The notes under the pieces: model-generated
What the model was told of the DNA's origin: nothing
Seen by the model: only the letters and a program-made list of their open reading frames with translations
Database searches by the model: none
Shown here: positions 1 through 8,269 of the stretch, piece by piece
Position numbering within the stretch: position 1 is the first letter of the stretch
How the letters are laid out: each line of letters opens with the position of its first letter
Program-made: the position numbers and the translations under genes
Assembly (NCBI GenBank): GCA_963824085.1
Contig: CAWGNT010000017.1
Coordinates: 186,001 to 250,000, forward strand
Reading direction: 5' to 3'
Length of the DNA stretch: 64,000 nt
DNA from: JARRNE01 sp963824085
GTDB lineage: Bacteria; Pseudomonadota; Gammaproteobacteria; Chromatiales; Chromatiaceae

Positions 1-62
1 TTTTTGCCGAGCCCGTCTCGCGGGAAGCGAGAGACTACCTGGCCGGCCGGATCGTTCTTTGA
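1..62 (+). CDS. C-terminal end of an upstream gene, probably an ABC transporter ATPase (partial)
   Basis: Only the last 19 codons are in the window, ending at a TGA at 60-62. The residues read FAEPVSREARDYLAGRIVL. A tail of the type 'xxEARxYLAGxxx' is common at the end of tungstate/molybdate ABC ATPases. The next gene on the same strand is a tungstate-type binding protein, which supports this. The fragment is too short to be certain, and it would place the ATPase before the binding protein, unlike the usual tupA-tupB-tupC order. Confidence 0.4.
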   Translation, partial: FAEPVSREARDYLAGRIVL

Positions 63-257
63 CCCCGGAAAAAGCGGTCCGCTACCAGTGGTCGGCGTCC
101 GATTCTACCGAGTGGTGGCATTGAGCTATTTGGTGCAATCACCCGGCGGGTGAGCAGCACAACGGCCGCTTCCTACGCCTGCCGCCCGATTCTATTTGGC
201 TGCCGGCTGGTGGCTGTTTTTCGCTTGATCCTTAACCACGATAGAAGGAGGTGCAAT

Positions 258-1094
258 ATGAAGCAAATGAGAGGCTTATTGGTCCTGAGCAAGGCCGTGT
301 TGGCGGCCGCCGCCGTCCTCACACTATCGGCCCAGGCTGCGGAGCAGTCGATCATCGTGCAGTCCACGACCTCCACACAGAATTCCGGACTTTACGGCTA
401 CCTGCTGCCGATCTTCACCAAGAAGACGGGTATTCAGGTCAACGTGGTCGCGGTGGGCACAGGGCAGGCCGTCAAGAATGCCAAGAACGGCGACGGCGAC
501 GTGCTCCTGGTGCATGCGAAGCCGGACGAGGAGAAGTTCGTTGCCGAGGGCTATGGGGTGAAGCGCTTCGACCTGATGTACAACGATTTTGTCATCGTTG
601 GACCAGCGAAGGACCCGGCGAAGGTCGGCGGGATGAAAGATGCGGCCGCCGCCCTCAGGAAGATCGCGAAGACAAAGGCGCCATTCGCGTCACGCGGCGA
701 CAACTCGGGCACCTACAAGAAGGAGATGGCCCTGTGGAAGGCGGCCGGGATCGATCCCTCGGCCGCGAGCGGGACCTGGTATCGGGAGGCGGGCTCCGGC
801 ATGGGTGCCACCTTGAACACCGCCGTTGGCATGGGAGCCTATACGCTCACGGATCGCGGTACCTGGATCAGCTTCAAGAACAAGGACGATTTCAAGATTC
901 TGGTGGAAGGGGACAAGAATCTCTTCAACCAGTACGGGGTCATGCTGGTCAACCCCAAGAAGTATCCGAACGTGAAGGCGAAGGCGGGCCAAACCTTCAT
1001 CGACTGGCTTCTAAGCGACGAGGGTCAGAAGGCGATCGCGAGCTACAAGGTCGACGGCCAGCAGCTGTTTTTCCCGAACGCGAAGAAGCAGTAA
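258..1094 (+). CDS. tupA: Tungstate/molybdate ABC transporter periplasmic substrate-binding protein
   Basis: This 278-residue protein is a periplasmic oxyanion-binding protein of the TupA/PBP-like family. It would deliver tungstate (or molybdate) to an inner-membrane ABC permease. The ATG at 258 is chosen because a strong AAGGAGGT site lies at 244-251 and a clean signal peptide follows (basic start, alanine-rich hydrophobic core, AQA-AE cleavage near residue 27). The mature N-terminus carries the family motif STTSTQNSGLYG, and a second ligand-loop motif RGDNSGTYKKE lies mid-protein. A Mop protein and a ligand-binding regulator follow on the opposite strand, so this is a metal-oxyanion uptake locus. 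Tungstate versus molybdate preference cannot be decided from sequence. Confidence 0.82.
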   Translation: MKQMRGLLVLSKAVLAAAAVLTLSAQAAEQSIIVQSTTSTQNSGLYGYLLPIFTKKTGIQVNVVAVGTGQAVKNAKNGDGDVLLVHAKPDEEKFVAEGYGVKRFDLMYNDFVIVGPAKDPAKVGGMKDAAAALRKIAKTKAPFASRGDNSGTYKKEMALWKAAGIDPSAASGTWYREAGSGMGATLNTAVGMGAYTLTDRGTWISFKNKDDFKILVEGDKNLFNQYGVMLVNPKKYPNVKAKAGQTFIDWLLSDEGQKAIASYKVDGQQLFFPNAKKQ

Positions 1095-1100
1095 CGACCG

Positions 1101-1118
1101 CCCGCCTCAAGGCGTTTT
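1101..1118 (+). terminator. Possible small intrinsic terminator after tupA
   Basis: A CGCC-TCAA-GGCG hairpin followed by TTTT lies 9 bp after the tupA stop. The stem is only 4-5 bp, so the call is weak. A perfect 18-bp palindrome (GGCCGCCGATCGGCGGCC, 1121-1138) follows directly. It lies between convergent genes and could end transcription from either side. Confidence 0.35.
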
Positions 1119-1170
1119 GTGGCCGCCGATCGGCGGCCCCATTGTTGGACTTACGATCAGAGCGCGAGCG

Positions 1171-1389
1171 TCATTCGTCGGTGGCGATCATGACATCGCT
1201 CGCCTTGATGACGACGCTCACCTCCTTGCCAGCGGCCAGAGCGAGGCGCTCAGCGGAGTCGACCGTGATCGTCGCGGTGACGACATTGCCGCCGCCGACG
1301 TCCACTTGGACCTGGGCGGCCACCACGCCCTTGCGTACCTCGGTCACCTTGCCCCGCAGGACGTTACGCGCGCTGATCTTCATCTCCAC
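1171..1389 (-). CDS. mop: Mop/TOBE-domain molybdenum-pterin-binding (molbindin) protein
   Basis: A 72-residue cytoplasmic protein made of one Mop/TOBE domain. The start MKISARNVLRGKV and the later segment VSVVIKASDVMIA are classic molbindin signatures. Such proteins form hexamers that store or buffer molybdate or tungstate. The length matches the family. It lies convergent to tupA and just downstream of the HTH/ligand-binding regulator on the minus strand (26 bp gap), so the two are probably co-transcribed. Confidence 0.85.
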   Translation of the reverse strand: MEMKISARNVLRGKVTEVRKGVVAAQVQVDVGGGNVVTATITVDSAERLALAAGKEVSVVIKASDVMIATDE

Positions 1390-1414
1390 TTTCTCCTCTT
1401 TGCTTGCCTAAGGT

Positions 1415-2302
1415 TCAGCGTCCGTTGAAGTGGACGCGGCCGAGACCACTGAAATCGTATCCCTCCACCCCGCTGACCTTTGCCAGAAAGACCTCTGAGC
1501 GGCAAAACGCGAGCAAGGTCTGCATGGGCTCTTCAAACCAGGAGCGGCGGTCGACGAGCAGGTCGAAGCGTTCGCGGATGACGGGGACAAAGCCGAGGCG
1601 GTACTGTTTGGCCAGGGCGAGGAGGCCGAAGGTGGCGTCAGCTTTGCCCTCAAGGACCGCCAGGGCGGCGTCCGCCTCGCTGCGGGACGGTGGGGTGAGC
1701 TCGATGTCGGACGGGGCGATGCCCTCGCGATTGAGGAGGTGCTCGAAGAGGCGCTGGGTGCCTGCCTCGGGCTGGCGTGGGACCACACGTTTTCCCCTGA
1801 GGTCCACGAAGCCTCCGACGCTGCGCTCACGTCCCGGTGCGACAACCATGCCTCGCTCGCGCCATCCCCATTCCACCAACACGACGGGATTGTCGGCAAA
1901 CCTTTCCCGCACGATCGGAACGTTCCAGTCTCCGCTTTCCGGCGCAAAGACGTGTAGTCCCGCCGCCATCCCTTCCCCGCGGGCAAAGCGCTCCAGGCCG
2001 TCGAGACTGCCGTCCAGGAAGGTAGCGAGTCCGCAGCGCGACTCACGCAGCGCCCATTCGAGCAGCGGCTCGTGGCTTCCAAGGAGCACGTTCGGTGGGT
2101 GGGTGGATCTCGTGCTGGCGCCGCCTGAGCTTCCCCGGGCGAGCCAGGCATCGATCTCCCGCCGCGAGAACAGAAGCTTTCCCATCGCACGCGAGCAGGG
2201 GACCGCGCCGGAGGCCGCCAGGTCGTACACCTTGCGCTCCTTGATGCGTAGGAGCTCGGCCAATTCCTTTGTGGTGAGGTACTCTGTCTCACGCTGTGGC
2301 AT
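1415..2302 (-). CDS. HTH regulator with C-terminal periplasmic-binding-like (molybdate/tungstate-type) domain
   Basis: 295 residues. The first ~60 residues form an excisionase/MerR-like winged helix (LTTKELAELLRIKERKVYDL, then a GKLLFSRREIDAWL helix). The remainder (about 90-290) resembles the PBP_like substrate-binding domain found in molybdate-linked regulators. It would act as a one-component sensor that binds DNA and an oxyanion, a functional counterpart of ModE. It is adjacent to mop and convergent with tupA, so control of the uptake genes is likely. The ligand is inferred from context. Confidence 0.75.
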   Translation of the reverse strand: MPQRETEYLTTKELAELLRIKERKVYDLAASGAVPCSRAMGKLLFSRREIDAWLARGSSGGASTRSTHPPNVLLGSHEPLLEWALRESRCGLATFLDGSLDGLERFARGEGMAAGLHVFAPESGDWNVPIVRERFADNPVVLVEWGWRERGMVVAPGRERSVGGFVDLRGKRVVPRQPEAGTQRLFEHLLNREGIAPSDIELTPPSRSEADAALAVLEGKADATFGLLALAKQYRLGFVPVIRERFDLLVDRRSWFEEPMQTLLAFCRSEVFLAKVSGVEGYDFSGLGRVHFNGR

Positions 2303-2581
2303 GGGCGCGCAATGGGCTTGTGGCTCTCAGCGTTGCCAGTCTGGCCGAGCTTGCGCCGAAATCCGCGTGTGGTGAAAGTCCCGCCGCCCCCTGCTCCCCT
2401 GGCCAGCGGCGCTACCGCTGCAGGGACGCGGGGACGTAAGTACAGTGCATCCTGGACGCCAGGTTAGTCCTGCCGCCGCAAACACTTCCGCGCCGCACTC
2501 CGACGAGCGGATCGGTGACATGACGGCCGTGAATGGGTCTGCGGCCACGAGTCCATTACGGCTGCAGACCCTTTGCAGCGC

Positions 2582-4627
2582 TCAGTCCTCAGCGCGCTGG
2601 AAGGCATCCATCAGCCTCTTCTGGACGTTTCCCGGCACCGGGTCGTAGTGGCTGAGCTCGATGGAGTAGGTGCCTTCGCCGCCGGTGAGAGACTTGAGTC
2701 GTGCGTCAAAGCCCTCAAGCTCTGCCAGCGGGACCTCGCCGTCGATGGCAATGCGCCCACCGCTTTCCGCTTCGCTGCCGTTGATGCGTCCGCGGCGTGT
2801 GGAAAGGTCCCCGGCCAGGTCGCCCATGGCCGTGTTCTGGGCCACGACCCGGATCTTGACGATGGGCTCCAGGATCACCGGTTTGGCCTTTTCTACCGCA
2901 TCGAGGAATGCCTTGCGCCCGGCCGTAGCGAAGGCGATGTCCTTGGAGTCCACCGGGTGGTACTTGCCGTCGTAGACAGTGGCCCTGACGTCCTGCAGCG
3001 GATAGCCCGCGACAGCGCCCTCTTGCAGGACCTGACGTACCCCTTTCTCGACGGAGGGGATGAACTGACCGGGGATGACGCCGCCGACCGTCGCGTCTAC
3101 GAACTCGAATCCCGCACCTCGCTCCAACGGCTCAACCCGAAGATACACCTCCCCGAACTGGCCAGCGCCGCCGGTCTGTTTCTTGTGTCGGTGGTGTCCC
3201 TCGGCGGGGGCGGTGATGGTCTCTCGATAGGCAATGCTCGGCGGTTTGGTTTCCACGTCCACATGGAACTGCTCGGACAGACGCCGCAGGACGACCCTGA
3301 GATGGAGCTCGCCCAGGCCCCGTATGACCGTCTCGTTGGCCGCGGCATTGTGCTCCACCCGGAAACAAGGGTCTTCGGCCTCCAGCTTGTGCAGCGCGTC
3401 GGCGAGCTTCTGCTCGTCCCCGCGCTTGGATGGGCTAATGGCCAGTCCGAAGAGGGGGACCGGGCACTCCATGGATCGCAGGTGGTGGTGATCCTCGTCG
3501 TGGGAGTCATGCAGCACGGCGTCGAAGTGGACGTCGTCGACGCGGGCGACTGCCAGGATGTCTCCAGGCACGCCCTCGTCCACCTCGATCTGCTCGTTGC
3601 CGTGAAGGCGATACAGGTGACTGACCTTGAATGCCTTCCGGGCATCGCCAATGAAGAGCTGACTGTCCGGCGTCACGCGGCCCTGGTGGATGCGGAAGAT
3701 GCCAAGCTTTCCGCGGAAGGGGTCGTTGATGACCTTGAATACATGGGCCAGCGCGTGTCTGCTCGGGTCGGGACTCACCGAGACCGGCTCCATCTTGGCG
3801 CCCTCGCCCTTCATGTAGGGCGGGGGATTGCCTTCGGCCGGATTCGGCATGAGCTTGACCAAGATGTTCAGAAGCTCCGAGATGCCGGCCCCCGTCTCTG
3901 CCGAGACGTAACAAATGGGGATTAAATGGCCCTCGCGCAGCGCCTCTTCGAAGGGGTCATGGAGCTGCTCGGGCTGGAGCTCTTCGCCCTGCTCCAGGTA
4001 GAGCTCCATGAGCCTTTCGTCCACCTCGACGACCTGGTCGATGATCTGGCTGTGGGCATCCGCCACCGAGGAGAAGTCCGCTACCTCGCCGCTTAGCTGA
4101 AAGAAGCAGTCGATCACCCGCTTGCCGCCCTCGGCGGGCAGGTTGATGGGCAGACATTCGGAGCCGAAGGTTTCCCGAATCTGTTGGGTCAGGTCGCCGA
4201 GGTCGCAGTCCGGGAGATCGATCTTGTTGACGATGATGGCGCGGCAGAGATTTCGGTTCTCGGCGGCCTTCATCACGCGTTGGGTCACGGGCTCAATACC
4301 CGCCTGCGCGCTGATGACCACAGCGGCGGTCTCCACCGCCGGCAGTACAGAGATGCTGCGGCCAAGAAAATCGGGAAAGCCGGGGGTATCGATCAGGTTT
4401 ATGTGCTTGCCGTGCGCAGCGCAGCTGCTGATAGCAACGTCCAAGGAGTGCTGTTGCTCCTTTTCGAGCGGGTCGAAGTCGCACACCGTGGTCCCCTTGT
4501 CGACGCGGCCAGGCTGCGGGATGACGCCAGTCGCGGCGAGCAGGGCTTCCATTAGGGTGGTTTTACCGGAGCCGGCATGACCGACCAGAACGATATTGCG
4601 GATGTCCTCGGCGTTGTATTCAGACAT
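2582..4627 (-). CDS. fusA2: Elongation factor G-like GTPase (EF-G2 type)
   Basis: A 681-residue translational GTPase of the EF-G-like (fusA paralogue) group. The G1 motif GHAGSGKT starts at residue 16, the G3 motif DTPG at residue 80 and the G4 motif NKID at residue 134. EF-G domains II-V follow. It stands alone, not in a str operon with rpsL/rpsG/tuf, and is slightly shorter than canonical EF-G (about 700), as is usual for the paralogue. Its role in cells is not settled: ribosome translocation, recycling or a regulatory GTPase are all possible. Confidence 0.85.
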   Translation of the reverse strand: MSEYNAEDIRNIVLVGHAGSGKTTLMEALLAATGVIPQPGRVDKGTTVCDFDPLEKEQQHSLDVAISSCAAHGKHINLIDTPGFPDFLGRSISVLPAVETAAVVISAQAGIEPVTQRVMKAAENRNLCRAIIVNKIDLPDCDLGDLTQQIRETFGSECLPINLPAEGGKRVIDCFFQLSGEVADFSSVADAHSQIIDQVVEVDERLMELYLEQGEELQPEQLHDPFEEALREGHLIPICYVSAETGAGISELLNILVKLMPNPAEGNPPPYMKGEGAKMEPVSVSPDPSRHALAHVFKVINDPFRGKLGIFRIHQGRVTPDSQLFIGDARKAFKVSHLYRLHGNEQIEVDEGVPGDILAVARVDDVHFDAVLHDSHDEDHHHLRSMECPVPLFGLAISPSKRGDEQKLADALHKLEAEDPCFRVEHNAAANETVIRGLGELHLRVVLRRLSEQFHVDVETKPPSIAYRETITAPAEGHHRHKKQTGGAGQFGEVYLRVEPLERGAGFEFVDATVGGVIPGQFIPSVEKGVRQVLQEGAVAGYPLQDVRATVYDGKYHPVDSKDIAFATAGRKAFLDAVEKAKPVILEPIVKIRVVAQNTAMGDLAGDLSTRRGRINGSEAESGGRIAIDGEVPLAELEGFDARLKSLTGGEGTYSIELSHYDPVPGNVQKRLMDAFQRAED

Positions 4628-5048
4628 TCGGTTGAGCCCTGTGTGTTGTGAACCCGTCGGTCAAGCGCGCGGTCTGCTGCACGAACCGGTCGATAAAACC
4701 CGAAAGTATATCGCAATCGATCGGTCACGGGGCTTTTGGCGGGCGGGCTCGGGGGCTTCTCGGTCGTCTCGGGTGAACCTGAGAATTGCCGAGGGTAACA
4801 TGGCACCTGCGTTACGGTTCTCATTTGGGTTTTCGCTCTTTCCCGGGCCGGACTGCGCCTGCCGCGGGGCGCTGTGAACCCCTTCTGAAGGCTTGACGGC
4901 AGCGTCCCTGCTCCCAATACGCCCAGGGCGCGCTACCCGACCCTTCGGTCAAGAAGCGAAAGAACCGAGTACGTTGTGTATACGTAGGGAGCCCAGTAGG
5001 GTTGCCCGGGGCGTCTGGTCCTGCATCTCCGCAAGAAGGGGTCGCGCG
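4628..5048. other. Intergenic region between divergent EF-G-like and antiporter genes
   Basis: About 420 bp with no convincing gene. It must hold the promoters of both divergent genes, but no strong -35/-10 pair or repeat was recognised. Confidence 0.5.
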
Positions 5049-6629
5049 ATGCTCGATGTTGTATGGATCGCCCTTGCGTTCGCGCTGGGTCTCCTGGCCC
5101 GCCAGGCGGGTCTTCCTCCCCTGGTGGGTTACCTTGCCGCTGGCTTCACGTTGCACGCGTTCGACGTGCGGGCGAACCAGGTGATCGACCAATTCTCCGA
5201 CATGGGCGTGATCCTCCTTCTCTTCACCATCGGGCTCAAGCTGAAGCTCGGCAGCTTGCTCCGGCCGCAGGTCTGGGGGGTTGCCGCCGTCCATGCTGTC
5301 GCGGTGGTCGCGTTTCTAGTCCCCTGTCTGGTGATGATGGGCGTTGCCGGTGTACCGGTCTTGTCGGATCTTGATGCCGGCCGTGCGACGCTGCTTGCCT
5401 TCGCGCTGAGCTTCTCCAGCACGGTGTTTGCCGTAAAGGTCCTGGAGGAAAAGGGCGAGATGGCGTCTGTGTACGGGACCATCACGATCGGTATCCTCGT
5501 CATCCAAGATCTGGCCGCGGTGGCGTTCCTGGCGCTCTCCGCCGGCAAGGTCCCATCGCTCTGGGCCTTGCTTCTCGTCGCGCTCGTCCCCCTGCGGCCG
5601 CTGATTGTCAAGCTCCTCGAACGGGCGGGTCATGGGGAGCTGTTGGTCCTCTTTGGCCTCACGTTGGGGCTCGGGGGGGCTGAGCTGTTCGAGCTGGTGG
5701 GCGTGAAGGGAGACCTGGGCGCCCTAGTGCTGGGCGTGCTGATTGCTTCCCACGCAAAGGCAGGCGAGCTCGCAAAGGCCCTGCTCAGCTTCAAGGATCT
5801 GTTTCTCGTAGGGTTCTTCCTCAGCATCGGTCTTCGCGGCGCCCCCAGCATCGAGATGGTTGCGGTGGCGGGGTTGCTCTTATTGGCCATTCCACTCAAG
5901 GGCTGGTTCTTCTATCGCCTGTTGGTGCTGTTTCGCCTGCGGGCGCGAACGGCTTTTCTCGGCGCCCTGAACCTCGCGAGCTTCAGCGAGTTCGGGCTGA
6001 TCCTGGCGTCGATCGGTGCCGCCAAGGGTTGGCTCGACTCGGAATGGCTGACCATCGTCGCCATCGCCGTTTCACTCTCGTTCGTTGCGGCCTCGCCGCT
6101 AAACAGCTCATCCCACGAGTTGTATGAGCGGTTCAGCGCGTTCCTTTGCAGGGTCCAGCGACGGCGCCGTCTGCCTTACGAAGCGGAGATCGACCCCGGG
6201 AATGCGGATGTCATTATCCTGGGTATGGGACGGGTGGGCTCCGGCGCTTACGACACGCTTAAGCTTCAGCGCGGGCGCAGGCCGGTTGGCATCGACGCCG
6301 ACCCCGATGTGGTCGAGCGGCATCGTAGGGCGGGGCGCGATGTGATCCAGGGCAGCGCCACCGATGCGGACTTTTGGCACCGACTCCGGCTCAGGAGCTA
6401 CGGCATCCGCCTGGTGCTGCTGGCCTTGCCCAAGCTGTCGGAGAATATCTTCGCCGCCGAGCACCTCGCGAAGGAAGGTTTCGACGGCCTTATCGGCGCC
6501 ATCGCCCAGTTCCCGGACGATGAGGCTGCGCTGCGGAACGCCGGCGTCCAGATGGTATTCAACCTTTACGCGGAGGCCGGCGCCGGGTTGGCGCAGCACG
6601 TGTGCGCGCGGGACACGCAGGGGGCTTGA
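5049..6629 (+). CDS. Kef-type monovalent cation:proton antiporter with TrkA-N domain
   Basis: 526 residues starting at the ATG at 5049; longer upstream reading frames lack family similarity. Residues ~1-370 form about 12 hydrophobic segments of the CPA2 Na+/H+ exchanger fold. A cytoplasmic Rossmann TrkA-N/RCK domain follows, with the nucleotide-binding motif ILGMGRVGSGAYD near residue 387. It resembles KefB/YbaL proteins, which exchange K+ (or Na+) for protons and are gated by nucleotides or glutathione conjugates. It lacks the TrkA-C domain, and no ancillary KefF/KefG gene is next to it. It is divergent from the EF-G-like gene. Confidence 0.82.
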   Translation: MLDVVWIALAFALGLLARQAGLPPLVGYLAAGFTLHAFDVRANQVIDQFSDMGVILLLFTIGLKLKLGSLLRPQVWGVAAVHAVAVVAFLVPCLVMMGVAGVPVLSDLDAGRATLLAFALSFSSTVFAVKVLEEKGEMASVYGTITIGILVIQDLAAVAFLALSAGKVPSLWALLLVALVPLRPLIVKLLERAGHGELLVLFGLTLGLGGAELFELVGVKGDLGALVLGVLIASHAKAGELAKALLSFKDLFLVGFFLSIGLRGAPSIEMVAVAGLLLLAIPLKGWFFYRLLVLFRLRARTAFLGALNLASFSEFGLILASIGAAKGWLDSEWLTIVAIAVSLSFVAASPLNSSSHELYERFSAFLCRVQRRRRLPYEAEIDPGNADVIILGMGRVGSGAYDTLKLQRGRRPVGIDADPDVVERHRRAGRDVIQGSATDADFWHRLRLRSYGIRLVLLALPKLSENIFAAEHLAKEGFDGLIGAIAQFPDDEAALRNAGVQMVFNLYAEAGAGLAQHVCARDTQGA

Positions 6630-6778
6630 TCGCGCTGCCACGGGACGGCCGAGTCTCGCGCGACCGGGTTCGACGCCCATCGCCGTCGCAGAGGAATGGC
6701 TCACCGCGAGCTCAGTTGTGTCTCAGATGGGCAATAATTGGTTGGAGAATTCGATCGAACCACAGGAGGACGAGTCTC

Positions 6779-7255
6779 ATGGCCCTGACCCTTAACTCAT
6801 CCGCATTCTCAGAGTCCGGCGAGATCCCGACCCGCTGCACCTGCGAAGGAGATGACCTGTCGCCCGATCTCTCGTGGAGTGGTGTCCCCGACGGCACGCG
6901 GAGTCTGGTCTTGATCGTCGATGACCCGGATGCCCCCGATCCCGCTGCTCCGAAGATGGTTTGGGACCACTGGCTCCTCTACAACCTGCCCCCGGACGTT
7001 GGCGGCCTCCCGGAAGGGGTTTCACCGGAGAGCCTTCCCGCCGGCACCGGCCAGGGCACCAATAGCTGGGGACGTACGGGGTATGGGGGGCCTTGCCCTC
7101 CGATCGGTCGGCACCGCTATTTCCACATCCTGTACGCGCTGGATGCGCGGTTGGAGGACCTCGGGCAACCTCACAGGAACCAGCTCCTCGCAGCCATGGA
7201 AGGCCATATCCTAGCCCACACTGAGCTGGTAGGGACCTACGAGAAGAAGGGCTGA
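6779..7255 (+). CDS. YbhB/YbcL-family PEBP (Raf kinase inhibitor-like) protein
   Basis: 158-residue phosphatidylethanolamine-binding-protein fold. The signature blocks are present: LSPDLSWSGVP (27-37), the VDDPDAPDP loop (48-56), DHWLLYNLPP (63-72) and GYGGPCPP-GRHRYFHILYAL (101-121). The ATG at 6779 is preceded by AGGAGG-type sequence (CACAGGAGGACGAGTCTC). No signal peptide is seen, so it is cytoplasmic. The bacterial function is not established. It follows the antiporter by 149 bp and may have its own promoter. Confidence 0.85.
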   Translation: MALTLNSSAFSESGEIPTRCTCEGDDLSPDLSWSGVPDGTRSLVLIVDDPDAPDPAAPKMVWDHWLLYNLPPDVGGLPEGVSPESLPAGTGQGTNSWGRTGYGGPCPPIGRHRYFHILYALDARLEDLGQPHRNQLLAAMEGHILAHTELVGTYEKKG

Positions 7256-7357
7256 ACCGCTTTGGTGGGGTCGACGTGGCGATCGCCGCGCGCCCCTAAG
7301 ACGTCGTTCGATCGGAGGAGCGTCCAGTCCCAGCCGCTCCTCCCAAGCTAACGCGGC

Positions 7358-7558
7358 TCAGCTCTCCTCACAGGGTTCTGGGCAGAGACCAGTAGCGGCG
7401 GGGTGCGGGCCCTCGTGCTTCGCGCTGGAGTGGCTTGGAACCGCCCCTTGTCCCATCTCTTCTTTTACCCATAGAAACTCCCTGCCGAATGCGAGCGGTA
7501 GAAGCCCGTAGAGGGAGATGGCTGCAAGTCCCACGATGGTAAGGTTGTCGAAGTACAT
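7358..7558 (-). CDS. Small membrane protein, unknown function
   Basis: A 66-residue frame starting at ATG (complement of 7556-7558), with a good GGAGGAGACGAGCG leader just before it. The first ~22 residues (MYFDNLTIVGLAAISLYGLLPLAF) make one hydrophobic helix; the rest is polar. The strong ribosome-binding site is the main support. No family was recognised. Confidence 0.4.
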   Translation of the reverse strand: MYFDNLTIVGLAAISLYGLLPLAFGREFLWVKEEMGQGAVPSHSSAKHEGPHPAATGLCPEPCEES

Positions 7559-8269
7559 CGCTCGTCTCCTCCGACCAGTGCCGCTTGGAGGTCGGGTTGC
7601 GTTGCCGATTGCTTCGTATATTACCAAATTCTGATAAATCGCCGCAACAAATTTGTTGTGACAGGCGCCACAATTTTTGCAAAGAACATACGCTTTGTGT
7701 CCTTCGGGCGACATCCCGCGTCGCGGCCGCTAGTTGCGCCGTCTGGCTTGTTCTTCTTGGAAGTTTTGCCCCGTCGAACTGGTAACCCCTTGAGGGTATA
7801 AACCTTATGGACTAAAGTTTGATGAGTACGATTACAAGATTGTTAAGTTGAGGATGGAGAGGAGCCTTCTTGATCTATGGCAGGTCCCGTTCTTTCTGCC
7901 GCGAACCGTTGTCTCGACTTCTTCTCCAGCCATCCTCCGCGCGACAGAGGACGCGTTTCGGTGAGATGAGGCGATTGCCAGAACGGCATGTACCGGATTG
8001 GGCAGGATCTTCGCTCGCCTTCAAGGAGTGGCGGCAGGAGCATAGCGGGGCTATGTGACTCTCGGTGTGACGCCGAAGGCGGGCGTGAAGACCAGCGAGC
8101 TGGTACATGACTTGACAGGCATCGCCTAAGCACGGCCCTGCGGCGCAACGCGGGACGCCTTTTTGTCGTCGGGCCTGGGTTGCTCAGGAGCTCACCCCCC
8201 GTCTTCTGTGTTCGACCGGCGGAATAGGCGCGTCAGTAGCCGCCCAATCCTTAGCAGAGTCTCGGGCAC
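7559..8269. other. 711-bp intergenic region before the RND pump
   Basis: Short open frames exist on both strands, but none has family similarity, a good ribosome-binding site and typical codon use together. No adaptor (membrane fusion) gene for the downstream pump is here. Base composition around 7600-7850 is more AT-rich than its surroundings, as expected for a regulatory region. Confidence 0.5.

Noticed and set aside
1121..1138. 18-bp palindrome as a ModE-type operator
   Set aside because: It lies downstream of both convergent genes and does not match a ModE-like site; termination or chance in GC-rich DNA is simpler.
2573..3925. A 450-codon plus-strand frame opposite the EF-G-like gene
   Set aside because: Antisense shadow; the minus-strand gene has all GTPase motifs.
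7863..8140. Short frames upstream of the RND pump as an adaptor protein
   Set aside because: Too short, no lipoyl or hairpin motif, no ribosome-binding site.
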